The notes below the pieces were generated by a model, which was not told the DNA's origin, did no database searches, and worked only from the letters and a program-made list of their open reading frames with translations. A stretch of 64,000 nucleotides of DNA from Leptospira_A sp046736045 (GTDB lineage: Bacteria > Spirochaetota > Leptospiria > Leptospirales > Leptospiraceae): assembly GCF_046736045.1 (NCBI RefSeq), contig NZ_CP177133.1, positions 234,938 through 298,937 on the forward strand. The letters are read 5' to 3'. The position numbers were made by a program, and so were the translations under genes. Shown here in pieces: positions 34,355 through 42,867 of the stretch (position 1 is the first letter of the stretch; each line of letters opens with the position of its first letter).

Positions 34355-34602
34355 CCGAAAATGGACGGTAGATTTTTTTTAACTAACATCATTTCAAAAA
34401 CGGGCGCGTAACTCATCATATTTGCAATGGATAGTTTTTGATTTTCCGAACTTACGAATTCTTTCATTAACTCTAAAACTTCTTCCTCTTCCAAATCAGA
34501 AATGTATGGAAATTCAGGATGACCTTTTAGTGAAAAATATTGGATATTATTCGGGTCTTGTAAAAATTCTTCCGACTGATTGAGCATTTCTTTCCAAAAC
34601 AT
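34351..34602 (-). CDS. Small protein downstream of GHKL-HDOD gene
   Basis: 83 residues, acidic, with no recognised motif; probably helical (EEEVLELMKEFV; IANMMSYAPVFEMMLVKK). A strong ribosome-binding site AGGAGA lies 6 bp before ATG 34602. It begins 9 bp after the stop of the HDOD gene, so it is in its operon and may be a partner of that signalling protein. Function unknown. Confidence 0.75.
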   Translation of the reverse strand: MFWKEMLNQSEEFLQDPNNIQYFSLKGHPEFPYISDLEEEEVLELMKEFVSSENQKLSIANMMSYAPVFEMMLVKKNLPSIFG

Positions 34603-34611
34603 AGAAGTCTC

Positions 34612-36114
34612 CTAATTGAAAAGTTCTTCGAATTCGTCTTTATGTTCTTCAAATTTATTTTTGAAGTTTTCCAAGAGTGTTCTGAATTCCGCTTCATTTT
34701 GAATCCCGAAGTTTTCAAGTATTTCGGGTTCGATTGTATAATAATTTCCTTTGCCACGATTCGTATTTGCAAGTATGTCACTGACGTAGATCATTTTGCA
34801 GATAGGCAGATTTGCGGATTTGCATTGCCAAGGTTTGTGATGATAACGGATCACATCGATGATTTCTTCCGGAAAGTTCCATTTTTTTGCAATCAGATAG
34901 CCTATATCGGAATGGGTGATTCCCAATGTAAATTCTTCCACCCATTCGGATATTTCGTTCGCTTCGTCACTTCTTAGAACGCGTATTTGTTGGATAACGG
35001 ACAAATCAAGGGAAAGTAAAACCATCCTTCCCAGGTCATGTAACAATCCGCAGATCGGTGCGATTTCCGAATACTTTGCAAAATCGTGAACAGACTGTCC
35101 TAAAAATCTAGAATACAAACTTGTTTTAAATGAATGTGCCCAAACGGATTTCTGCTTTGCATAACGTGAGTTCATTATCTTTCGGGCACCTAATGCAAGA
35201 AAAATGGATTCGATGTTGCGAAGCCCTATTCTTTTTAACGCATCTACTACAAGGGTGACTTTTGTATGTCCGCCAAAGATTGCTGCATTTGCAATTTTCA
35301 AAACCTCTGCTGTGATCGCAGGTTCCTTTTGTACTTCAGTTGCAAGTTTTGGCCAATCTACATCTTTGTCTTTGGAAAGTTTGATCAGTTTTTGGATTTG
35401 AGGTGATAGGGGAGGGAGACCTTCCACTTCCTTTAAAAGCAGGCTTCGGATTTGATTTTGTTGTTCCAAAGGAATCAACAATTTGGGAATTCGAATGATG
35501 ACTTCGGTATAATCTTCGGTAGTGATCAATTCGAAGAATTGATTTTTCAAACCGGAGTTGCGCAAAAGTATATGAATGAGAACAATTCCGAGTCCCGAAC
35601 TTTCTTCGTTATCTACGGACTCTTTGTAAGCATCGTTGATATTTTTGTATTTGCCGGAGGATTGAACCCTGATTTCGATTCTATGTTTTTCTTCGTTTAG
35701 AATCCTTGCGTTGTTTCGAACTTTGAATTCTATAAAATTGGGATAATTTTGAGCTTCCAGAGAGATCTGGTAAGGAGAAGTTTCCAGGATCGCAAAGATC
35801 CCTTTTCGATTGTGGCCGAATGCTTCCTTAAAAATAGGGATTCCTTTGGAATAATCCGCCTCGGAGTGAATGTTCAGGCCTTTTTGTTTAAATAACACCC
35901 GTTTTGCATTTGCCTTGCATGCATTGACCAGAAGCTCATTTAAAATCGTAAAAAGAATTTCGTGCAAAAATTCCAGTGAAACAGTCCTGGAAATCCTTCC
36001 AATCCACACATCCAGGTCGTGACAATCCGCCTCGGAAAAATGGACGTATTCCTTTCGGATCGGGCTTCCCGAGAGGAACTCCTCCTGGAAGGAAATGAGG
36101 GGCGGAAGGGGCAT
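34612..36114 (-). CDS. GHKL-like ATPase and HDOD fusion protein
   Basis: 500 residues. The N-terminal ~210 residues resemble a GHKL ATPase: an N-box-like TILNELLVNACKANAKRV (~58-75) and a glycine loop SSGLGIVLIH (~170). There is no phosphoacceptor His domain. Residues ~230-430 form an HDOD domain (PPLSPQIQKLIKLSKDKD; VDALKRIGLRNIESIFLALG; CGLLHDLGRMVLLS; IRYHHKP). HDOD proteins act in bacterial signalling and motility control. The pairing suggests an ATP-gated regulator. The downstream 83-residue gene is probably co-transcribed. Confidence 0.85.
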   Translation of the reverse strand: MPLPPLISFQEEFLSGSPIRKEYVHFSEADCHDLDVWIGRISRTVSLEFLHEILFTILNELLVNACKANAKRVLFKQKGLNIHSEADYSKGIPIFKEAFGHNRKGIFAILETSPYQISLEAQNYPNFIEFKVRNNARILNEEKHRIEIRVQSSGKYKNINDAYKESVDNEESSGLGIVLIHILLRNSGLKNQFFELITTEDYTEVIIRIPKLLIPLEQQNQIRSLLLKEVEGLPPLSPQIQKLIKLSKDKDVDWPKLATEVQKEPAITAEVLKIANAAIFGGHTKVTLVVDALKRIGLRNIESIFLALGARKIMNSRYAKQKSVWAHSFKTSLYSRFLGQSVHDFAKYSEIAPICGLLHDLGRMVLLSLDLSVIQQIRVLRSDEANEISEWVEEFTLGITHSDIGYLIAKKWNFPEEIIDVIRYHHKPWQCKSANLPICKMIYVSDILANTNRGKGNYYTIEPEILENFGIQNEAEFRTLLENFKNKFEEHKDEFEELFN

Positions 36115-36200
36115 TCTTTACAGTTATAAGGGTCATTTCTCTTTTTGGAAACCGAAAATTTTAATTCTATTCTAAATGCAAAAATCCGATAATAGATTTA

Positions 36201-36734
36201 ATGGAACGAATGAAATTTACCCTAATTTTTATTACAGCGCTTTCTCTGGGATTTGCATCTGCAACCCTAACGGCACAGGATACAACAAATCCGAATAAGA
36301 CGGCTTCAAGCACAGAAGAAGATCACGATGCCAAAGAAGGACAAGACAAAGAGTTTTATGAATATTATTATAAAACAATTGCAGAGAGCCAGCCGCTTAA
36401 AAAAGCAAAATTGGAATACAATCTAATCAAAGCTTTGAAAAAAGAAATCACCAGCCGGGATACTACCAAAGAAGCAAAAGAAAGTATCAAAAAGATTGAT
36501 TCTGCGAGTATCAAATACGAGCGGGTTTACAGAGAAAGCAAATGGGTTCGAGGTATCATGGGACAAATGCCTCATATATCTTCACGTGATTTTATGTTTA
36601 TCGTTAAATATGATAAGTATATGTGTTTTGTAAGTTATGATGTGAATCCTGAATCCTATCTTCAGGAAGCAAGACAAGCGCAGCTTATTTTTGAAGGGAA
36701 GGATAAGTTCGAGATTGCAATCCCCAAGCCCTGA
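36201..36734 (+). CDS. Secreted protein of unknown function
   Basis: 177 residues with a signal peptide (LIFITALSLGFASATLTAQ). The mature protein is highly charged and helical, with no known motif. ATG 36201 or 36210 may start it. The last 50 bp overlap the convergent membrane-protein gene, the largest convergent overlap in the window, which makes this gene somewhat less certain in its 3' extent. Confidence 0.7.
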   Translation: MERMKFTLIFITALSLGFASATLTAQDTTNPNKTASSTEEDHDAKEGQDKEFYEYYYKTIAESQPLKKAKLEYNLIKALKKEITSRDTTKEAKESIKKIDSASIKYERVYRESKWVRGIMGQMPHISSRDFMFIVKYDKYMCFVSYDVNPESYLQEARQAQLIFEGKDKFEIAIPKP

Positions 36735-37191
36735 GTAACAGAGACAATCCCGAGAGGATTGCAAATAAAGATACCCCGCCTCTGAAAAATCGTTCCAGGT
36801 TTTCCAATAGAGGAGGGGATTCCGTATTGTTTTTAATTTTCGAAAGAGCCAATTTCCTTCCAAAAAAGCTGGTTTCAATACTGGCGATCTGAATTGAATC
36901 ACCTAACTTGAGTTTTTTGTAGATTTCGTAAGGAATTGATTCCGAAGATTCTACCGAAGTTCCGTCTTCAAGAGAAAACGTATAATGGCATTGGTAAAGA
37001 ATGGGGAATTTGTTTTTAACTCTTATGATTTCCTGAATTGTCGCAAAATTTGCGTAATGAGGATCGTTTAATTTATGATAAGCCAGATGAAGTTTTTTGT
37101 TCTCGTTGGAAACCAAAAAGAACATGATACAAAAGAAGAGAAAGGAGCTTAATACCGTATTCGCAATCCAGATTGGAACACGGGAAACCAT
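36685..37191 (-). CDS. Two-helix membrane protein, DUF3592-like
   Basis: 168 residues. An N-terminal membrane helix (WIANTVLSSFLFFCIMFFLV) and a C-terminal one (~140-158, GVSLFAILSGLSLLL) flank a beta-rich domain (FPILYQCHYTFSLEDGTSVESSESIPYE). This matches the general layout of DUF3592 proteins. It follows the STAS-domain gene by 3 bp in a leftward run that begins with the NAD-kinase-like gene. Confidence 0.75.
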   Translation of the reverse strand: MVSRVPIWIANTVLSSFLFFCIMFFLVSNENKKLHLAYHKLNDPHYANFATIQEIIRVKNKFPILYQCHYTFSLEDGTSVESSESIPYEIYKKLKLGDSIQIASIETSFFGRKLALSKIKNNTESPPLLENLERFFRGGVSLFAILSGLSLLLRAWGLQSRTYPSLQK

Positions 37192-37194
37192 TTG

Positions 37195-37560
37195 TTATTT
37201 AGAGTCGTCCTCTAAGAACTTGAGAGCTTCGTCTCTGTCTTGGAAGAATTGAAATGCGTTTGATAATCCTAGTAAATGAAAAACTTGATAGATAGAACTT
37301 GTAACACCGACAAGGGCCATTTCTTTCGATTTTTTTTGCAGACTCATTTTCACATCTAATATCATTCGAATTCCCAAACTTGATATATAACGAAGTTCGG
37401 AAAAATCCAAAATCAAAAATCTACGATCAACTTGATTCATCTCATCTAAAATCGTTTGAGTGATTTTGTCCAACGGACCTGATTCCATTCTACCTTTGAT
37501 CTGAACAATAACTGCACTGTTGATTTTTGTGTGATCTATTTCATATGGTAATTCTTGCAT
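37195..37560 (-). CDS. STAS-domain anti-sigma factor antagonist
   Basis: 121 residues, a single STAS domain of the SpoIIAA/RsbV type. The phosphorylatable serine lies in LRYISSLGIRMILDV (~res 55-70). Such proteins release sigma factors from kinase-type anti-sigmas once dephosphorylated by PP2C phosphatases; the response regulator-PP2C protein at 45.9-47.1 kb is a possible partner. ATG 37560 has a GAGGAGA ribosome-binding site. Confidence 0.92.
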   Translation of the reverse strand: MQELPYEIDHTKINSAVIVQIKGRMESGPLDKITQTILDEMNQVDRRFLILDFSELRYISSLGIRMILDVKMSLQKKSKEMALVGVTSSIYQVFHLLGLSNAFQFFQDRDEALKFLEDDSK

Positions 37561-37570
37561 AGTCTCTCCT

Positions 37571-38494
37571 CTATTTACTTGGAACCACTACAGAGAGCGT
37601 TTCATCGGATAATCTAAATATAGCTTTCGAATATGGAGGGAAAGGGTAGTGTCTCTCGGTAAGAGAATCTACAGCGATTCCGCCGTTCATTTCCGATATT
37701 ACTTCCACTTCATTTAAGGCACGGAAATCTGCCAAGGAAAACTCTTTATCCGAAATCTTGGCACGAATCTCTCTCGCATATACATGAAAATAGGACTCAT
37801 GTTTTGAGAAAGAGGAAAATTTTCTAGGGGAACAGGAAGAAATCCAACCTGTAGAACCGGCACCGGTATAGACCAGGACACCTGAACATTTTTGTTCTTC
37901 TTTCCGGGACTCATAGGAAATCCAATAACGGGAGATTAGGTCGGGGCTGTTGTTTCGGACGGAAAGTTCGCAAATGGCAGGAACTGTTTGAATGATTCTT
38001 CCGTCCGGATATTGGATGGTTGTTTTGATGAGTGACCATTTTTCCACGATGGTATTTTGGAATTGGGTATTTACCGCTTTTTCCAAATCTTCCGCTGTGA
38101 ATCCGAGAAGAGCTCCGACGGAAGATTCGGGATCGGAATTGCAACCGACTAAATGTGCTTTGCCGGTTTGATGAGCAACATAAGTGAAGTGGTTGTCCCC
38201 GCCGTGAGATACAATCAGATCGTAGTTTCCTAAATTCAAACCATTATCAAACTCTTCCCGAAAAACAAAGTCGGCGTTTGGGAATACTTTTTGTTTGAGA
38301 AACTCTCGTGATTTCAATTGTCTTTCATGAGATTCCAAAGTACGGGAAAAGACATCTTCATTCTCTTTTGCGACATTTTTGTACTTACTGAAAGACCCGT
38401 AAGTTTCTAAGTCTAACTCGTATTTTGTACGTTTTTGTACAACGATGACCTTTTTATATGGAGAGGATGTCATAAGATTAGGTGAAATTTGCAT
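37571..38494 (-). CDS. NAD kinase-family protein
   Basis: 307 residues. The nucleotide-binding GGDNHF (~res 99; usual GGDGTF) and YTGAGSTGW (~210; usual TGTGSTAY-like) place it in the ATP-NAD kinase family, which makes NADP from NAD. Changes in both motifs and the longer N-terminus recall divergent NADK2-type members, so the substrate could differ. ATG 38494 has AAGGAAA just upstream. It heads the leftward run NADK-like, STAS, membrane protein. Confidence 0.78.
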   Translation of the reverse strand: MQISPNLMTSSPYKKVIVVQKRTKYELDLETYGSFSKYKNVAKENEDVFSRTLESHERQLKSREFLKQKVFPNADFVFREEFDNGLNLGNYDLIVSHGGDNHFTYVAHQTGKAHLVGCNSDPESSVGALLGFTAEDLEKAVNTQFQNTIVEKWSLIKTTIQYPDGRIIQTVPAICELSVRNNSPDLISRYWISYESRKEEQKCSGVLVYTGAGSTGWISSCSPRKFSSFSKHESYFHVYAREIRAKISDKEFSLADFRALNEVEVISEMNGGIAVDSLTERHYPFPPYSKAIFRLSDETLSVVVPSK

Positions 38495-38648
38495 TTTCCT
38501 TAAGAAAATAAAGGTTTTTTTAAAAAATCTTTCAATTTCCTAAGAAAATTGAAGAAAAGTTGTATCCAAAAAAAATAGAGCTTGTACCAACCAATCAATC
38601 ATTGAAATATAGTGTAACCTCTTATTGGTGCATAAGGATAATCATAGT
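38495..38648. promoter_or_regulatory. Divergent promoter region with near-palindromic repeats
   Basis: TTTCCTTAAGAAAA (38495-38508) and TTTCCTAAGAAAA (38536-38548) are near-palindromic copies 41 bp apart, about four helical turns. The first overlaps the ribosome-binding site of the leftward gene. Toward the HU gene a TATAGT (38608-38613) may be a -10 element, but its -35 candidate TTGTAC is 20 bp away, so the promoter call is weak. Confidence 0.35.
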
Positions 38649-38957
38649 ATGGCAACTGCAACCCCTACCCCCTTGAAAAAATCTGAATTGCTTAGCGAAC
38701 TCGCTGAGTCAACAGGATTAACAAAAAAAGCTGTCGCAGCTTTTCTTGATACATTTGTGGAACTTGCATATAAGGAAACAAAGAAGAACGGGGTATTCGT
38801 AATCCCAGGATTGGGTAAACTTGTAAAACGTAATCGTCCGAAAAGAAAGGGAAGAAACCCTGCAACCGGCGAAGCGATTCAAATTCCTGCTAAAACAGTT
38901 GTTAAGTTTAATTTATCTAAAACTTGTAAAGACGCAGTCGTTCCTCCAAAGAAATAG
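38649..38957 (+). CDS. HU/IHF-family DNA-binding protein
   Basis: 102 residues from ATG 38649, preceded by AAGGA; an upstream in-frame start at 38625 would overlap this ribosome-binding site. The HU fold is clear (KKSELLSELAESTGLTKKAV; IPGLGKLVKRNRPKRKGRNPATGE), with the arm consensus RNPATGE. It begins with a short Thr/Pro-rich leader unusual for HU. Nucleoid protein that bends DNA; an HU-type protein often assists replication initiation, here perhaps of this replicon. Confidence 0.93.
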   Translation: MATATPTPLKKSELLSELAESTGLTKKAVAAFLDTFVELAYKETKKNGVFVIPGLGKLVKRNRPKRKGRNPATGEAIQIPAKTVVKFNLSKTCKDAVVPPKK

Positions 38958-38965
38958 TTCCTTCA

Positions 38966-38994
38966 CCCAGGTGGATATCGTGCAATAACCTGGG
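38966..38994 (+). terminator. Possible terminator after HU gene
   Basis: CCCAGGT ... ACCTGGG forms a perfect 7-bp stem with a 15-nt loop, 9 bp after the HU stop. No T-run follows, so termination would be weak; it may instead be an mRNA 3'-end stabiliser. Confidence 0.35.
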
Positions 38995-39018
38995 TCGTAG
39001 CTTTCCCTTAGTTCAATC

Positions 39019-39474
39019 ATGAACGAAAAGAAACCATTCCCTTTTCTTCCCTTCGTTGATTCTTTGTTTGGCGAAAAATTCTTACAAGTCTGGATTCAGT
39101 CCGGTAAACTAGAAAAAGAGCTGACGGATCAGTTATTGAATCATTTTTCTTCCGACAATTTTTATTTTACTCCGAATGCTTTGAAACAAAGCATTATGGT
39201 TCGTTATCCGGAGCAGATTCGTAAGTATATCAAAGAAAAAAACTTTTCCGCTTTGAACCAATTGATGATACAAATCGGAAAAGGAACGGCGGAAGGGATC
39301 GATAAACCCGCATTAGATGTAGTTTTCGAGTTATTGGAATGGATGATCACCGGCTATGAAGAAGACGGGATGATTGCAAATCTGCTTGTTGCATTATTCG
39401 GTAACGAAGGAATGATAAACGAAAGTTTTGTAGTAAGGGTCAGGGAAGAATACCAGAAAGAATTGGGTGTATGA
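39019..39474 (+). CDS. Protein of unknown function
   Basis: 151 residues, mainly helical, no signal peptide or membrane segment. Segments such as GTAEGIDKPALDVVFELLEWMI give no family match I recognise. It sits alone between HU (61 bp upstream) and a hairpin that may end its transcript. Codon use is like its neighbours. Confidence 0.75.
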   Translation: MNEKKPFPFLPFVDSLFGEKFLQVWIQSGKLEKELTDQLLNHFSSDNFYFTPNALKQSIMVRYPEQIRKYIKEKNFSALNQLMIQIGKGTAEGIDKPALDVVFELLEWMITGYEEDGMIANLLVALFGNEGMINESFVVRVREEYQKELGV

Positions 39475-39676
39475 ATCCTTAGATTCCCCGCCCTTTTGGG
39501 TGGGGAGGTGGGTTCGTGGGATTATTCTCCTGTAAAAACTTCTTTACCACAAAACAGATGTTTTGTATACTCAATGATTTGTTTTTTTCAAATAAGTTCG
39601 CCTTTTTGCAAATAGTCCTTGTCAAAAAATGAACGTGGTTCAAAAATTAGTGAAAATTCAAACAACGAGAGATTAG
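39475..39676. promoter_or_regulatory. Intergenic region with terminator and operator-like dyads
   Basis: Three structures lie in this 202-bp gap. A CCCCGCCC-TTTT-GGGTGGGG hairpin (39486-39505, one G-T pair) is probably the terminator of the upstream gene. ACAAAACA-GA-TGTTTTGT is a perfect 18-bp dyad at 39549-39566. TGAAC-GTG-GTTCA lies at 39630-39642. A TTGTCA -35 candidate (39619-39624) lies just before the last dyad, with a weak AAAAAT -10 at 39642. The dyads are natural operator candidates for the TetR regulator encoded in the downstream operon; inference. Confidence 0.45.
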
Positions 39677-41296
39677 ATGGCAATTACACGAAATATTTAC
39701 AAATGGGGCAGCTCTGAAGTTGAGCATTCCTTACCATCACATACCAGATCCTTTATCGAATCTCAATTCAACGTAAGTTCTGATTTCAAAAATGCTTTTC
39801 CAAAAGGTGTGGAAGAAATCAAACCTTTGCGAAAATCAAAACTTTCCGCTCAAGCGATAGCAAAGTTCAAAAAAATTCTGGGAACAAACTCCTTTCAACT
39901 GGACCCATTGGATCGTGCGAAACATTCGATTGGTAAATTTTATACGGAAATATACAATGCACGTTTCGGGAAATTTGAAGATGTTGCCGAAGCGGTTGCT
40001 TATCCGAAATCGGAAGACGAAGTGCAAAAACTGGTTTTACTCGCAAATGAGTTGAAGCTTCCTGTCATCCCGTTCGGTGCAGGTTCGAGCGTAACCAAAG
40101 CACTACAAGCACCTAATGGTGGTATATCGATTGATCTTTCCAAACTGGATAAAATTATCGAGTTCAATACGGTTGATAGCACGGTTACTGTCGAGGCTGG
40201 AATCAAAGGCCCGGTGTTGGAAGCATTTCTAAACGAAAGAGGTTATACTTGCGGGCATTTTCCGCAATCTTTTGAATTTTCAACCGTAGGCGGTTGGATT
40301 GCAGCGAAAGGTGCAGGCCAGGCATCAACAGGTTACGGAAAGATGGAAGACATTCTTCTCGCTCTAACTGCCGTTACTCCATCAGGGAAAATTGAAAGCA
40401 AACCTTATCCTGCGGCGTCCATCGGTCCTGACGTATTCAAGTTCTTTTTAGGCAGTGAAGGAGTTTTCGGAGTCATTACGAAAGCAACTTTAAAAATCCG
40501 TAAGTTCGAACCTAAAAATTCAACCAAAGGTTCTTTCATTTTCAAAGACTTTCATTCCGCTGTTGAAACTATGAGAGAAGTAATGCAAGGTGGATTCGGG
40601 AAACCGCATTTCTTCCGAATCCAAGATCCGGAAGAAACGGATATCTCCTTTAAGATGAGCGGAGTAGAAGGCAGTTTTGCAGATAAAGCGCTGAATTTTT
40701 TGGGATACAAACCAAACGGCCGTTCTTTGATGCATATCATAGTAGACGGTGATCCCGATTATAGTGCATTTGTATTTAACAAAATCAAAAAGATCGCAAA
40801 AAGAAGAGGCGGCTTTTCTACAGGGGCATCTCCCGTACAAAAATGGTTGGATCAAAGATATTCCAGTGCATATCTTCGTGATTCTCTTATGGATGAAGGG
40901 GTTCGGATTGATACGTTGGAAACGGCTGTCACCTGGTCTGAGTTATATGGTCTCTGGGAAAATACCAGAAAATACATCAAAAGTTTTCCAAATACTTCCT
41001 GTATGGTTCATATCTCACATGCTTATGAGAACGGTGCCAATTTGTATTTTATTTTTCTAAGTCCTATGGATACGAAAAATGAAATAGGTTCCTTTACTTC
41101 TTTCCACAAAGGAATCATCGATACCATTCACAAAAACGGGGGTTCTCTTTCCCACCATCACGGGATCGGCAGGATGCTCGCTCCTTGGATGAAATCGGAA
41201 GTAGGTGAATCAACCATTCAGGCCATTACCGCAGTTAAAAAATCACTCGATCCGAAAGGAATTATGAATCCAGGTGGTACATTGGGTTTAAAGTAG
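39677..41296 (+). CDS. Alkyldihydroxyacetonephosphate synthase-like FAD enzyme
   Basis: 539 residues. The FAD_binding_4 domain (~95-275; FGAGSSVTKAL, STVGGWIAAKGAGQAS, FLGSEGVFGVITKA) and the FAD-oxidase C-terminal domain with DTLETAVTW and SHHHGIGRM match alkylglycerone-phosphate synthase (AGPS). AGPS swaps the acyl chain of acyl-dihydroxyacetone phosphate for a fatty alcohol, the key step of ether-lipid synthesis. A glycolate-oxidase-like role is less likely given the SHHHGIG signature. First gene of the TetR, lipid kinase, GlpD, thioesterase operon. Confidence 0.85.
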   Translation: MAITRNIYKWGSSEVEHSLPSHTRSFIESQFNVSSDFKNAFPKGVEEIKPLRKSKLSAQAIAKFKKILGTNSFQLDPLDRAKHSIGKFYTEIYNARFGKFEDVAEAVAYPKSEDEVQKLVLLANELKLPVIPFGAGSSVTKALQAPNGGISIDLSKLDKIIEFNTVDSTVTVEAGIKGPVLEAFLNERGYTCGHFPQSFEFSTVGGWIAAKGAGQASTGYGKMEDILLALTAVTPSGKIESKPYPAASIGPDVFKFFLGSEGVFGVITKATLKIRKFEPKNSTKGSFIFKDFHSAVETMREVMQGGFGKPHFFRIQDPEETDISFKMSGVEGSFADKALNFLGYKPNGRSLMHIIVDGDPDYSAFVFNKIKKIAKRRGGFSTGASPVQKWLDQRYSSAYLRDSLMDEGVRIDTLETAVTWSELYGLWENTRKYIKSFPNTSCMVHISHAYENGANLYFIFLSPMDTKNEIGSFTSFHKGIIDTIHKNGGSLSHHHGIGRMLAPWMKSEVGESTIQAITAVKKSLDPKGIMNPGGTLGLK

Positions 41297-41947
41297 ATGG
41301 GAGTATCCGAGCGTAAAAAAAGAGAGTTCGAAAGAAGGGAATTAAACATTCTCACGACAGCAATCGGGCTCTTTCAAATCAATCATCCTTCTTCCGTCAA
41401 GATGGATGATATCGCCAAACAGCTGGAAATCGGCAGGGGAACCATATACCTTCATTTTAAAAGTAAAGATGATCTTATGGCAAGAATTCAGTATGAAGAT
41501 TATCTTCGGCTTCGCGAAAGATTGGAGATCGCTCTCAAGGAACCAACCGGTCTGGAAATGGCGCGGAGAGCCGTGCGTGCATACGTAGAACACTGTTTAG
41601 GTGATAAAAACATGTATTTGGTTGCCAAACAATGCGGTGACAGCATGAATGTGAACAATGTTTCCGAAGAGATGAGAGAAAAACTCTTTCACGAACGTAG
41701 CAATCGTCTTACTGTGCTTGAAAAAATATACAAACAAGCGAGAGCTGAAAACCTGATTAATAGCAAAGGTGCTTATCCGAACGTAGCTGTTGCCTGGGGA
41801 ATGATCCGTGGTGCAGTTGAAGTTTTGTTAGACGGTCATTTCTTAAAAGAAATCAAAAGTGAAAAATCATATATAGAGACTTTGGAACACGTTCTCTTTT
41901 TCGGTCTATTTTCTCCCAATTCAAATACAAAAGGCGAATCCACATGA
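41297..41947 (+). CDS. TetR-family regulator
   Basis: 216 residues. The N-terminal HTH is typical (TAIGLFQ...VKMDDIAKQLEIGRGTIYLHFKSKDDLM); the ligand domain (~65-205) is helical. ATG 41297 follows the AGPS stop with no gap, so it is coupled. It probably represses this operon in response to a lipid or acyl-CoA ligand, acting at the dyads upstream of 39677. Confidence 0.92.
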   Translation: MGVSERKKREFERRELNILTTAIGLFQINHPSSVKMDDIAKQLEIGRGTIYLHFKSKDDLMARIQYEDYLRLRERLEIALKEPTGLEMARRAVRAYVEHCLGDKNMYLVAKQCGDSMNVNNVSEEMREKLFHERSNRLTVLEKIYKQARAENLINSKGAYPNVAVAWGMIRGAVEVLLDGHFLKEIKSEKSYIETLEHVLFFGLFSPNSNTKGEST

Positions 41948-42867
41948 AAATGAAAATCATCTTGAACCCTGTTTCCGGCGGCGGTATCTCGGGCAAAGTT
42001 TGGAAAAAGATTAAGTCGGAATTGGACAAACAAAAAATCGAGTATGATTTCGAAGAGACAACTCAATCGGTAACTGCGGGTCAAATCGCATCCAAGTCAA
42101 TCAAAGCCGGACACAAATGGATCGTGGGTATAGGTGGAGACGGAACTCTTTCCAATATAGTAAATGGCTTTTTTGAAAATGGAAAGTTGATTTCCAAAGA
42201 CGCCGTCTTCAGTCCGATTCCCGCGGGAAGGGGAAACGATTTTGTTAAAACCCTGCGTGTAGATAAAAAACCGGAGAACGCACTCAAACAAATATTAAAC
42301 GGAACGATTAGAAAGATCGATGTGATCGAAACTACTTATACAAAAGAAGACAAATCCGTCGGAAAGTATATGAGTATCAATCTCGCCGATTTTGGAATGG
42401 GCGGAGAAGTGGTTTACCGGGTGAATCAATCCAAGCTCGCCAATTTTATCGGAGGAAAGGGAGTGTTTTTCCTATACACTCTGGTTTGTCTTCTCACTTA
42501 TAAAAATAAAAAAGTACATTTGAAAATCAATAACAGGGAAAATATTCATTGTACAAGCAGGATCATAGTTTGTGCGAACGGAGAATATGCCGGAGGCGGT
42601 ATGTGGTTTGCGCCTAAGGCAAAATTGGATGATGGTTTGTTTGATCTTTTGATTATAGAAGACATCGGTCGTTTGGAAACTTTAGGTAAATTCGGGAAAT
42701 TGTACAAGGGTTTGGCGGAAGGCGAGCCAAAGGTAATTTATAAACAGGCTTCAAGTTTGGAAGCAAGTTCTGATGAAGATGTTTTCATTGATGTGGATGG
42801 TGAAAATATGGGTCAGTTGCCTGCCAGTTTCAAAATCATCCCGTCTGTTATCTCTATTAAATGTTAG
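41944..42867 (+). CDS. Diacylglycerol kinase-family lipid kinase
   Basis: 307 residues. The DAGK catalytic domain has the nucleotide loop IGGDGTLSNIVNGF (~res 60) and PIPAGRGNDFVKTL (~90), and the C-terminal beta domain ends in DVDGENMGQLP. This is the YegS/DgkB-type family that phosphorylates diacylglycerol or related lipids. ATGA overlap with the TetR gene. In this operon it may act on ether glycerolipids. Confidence 0.9.
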   Translation: MKMKIILNPVSGGGISGKVWKKIKSELDKQKIEYDFEETTQSVTAGQIASKSIKAGHKWIVGIGGDGTLSNIVNGFFENGKLISKDAVFSPIPAGRGNDFVKTLRVDKKPENALKQILNGTIRKIDVIETTYTKEDKSVGKYMSINLADFGMGGEVVYRVNQSKLANFIGGKGVFFLYTLVCLLTYKNKKVHLKINNRENIHCTSRIIVCANGEYAGGGMWFAPKAKLDDGLFDLLIIEDIGRLETLGKFGKLYKGLAEGEPKVIYKQASSLEASSDEDVFIDVDGENMGQLPASFKIIPSVISIKC

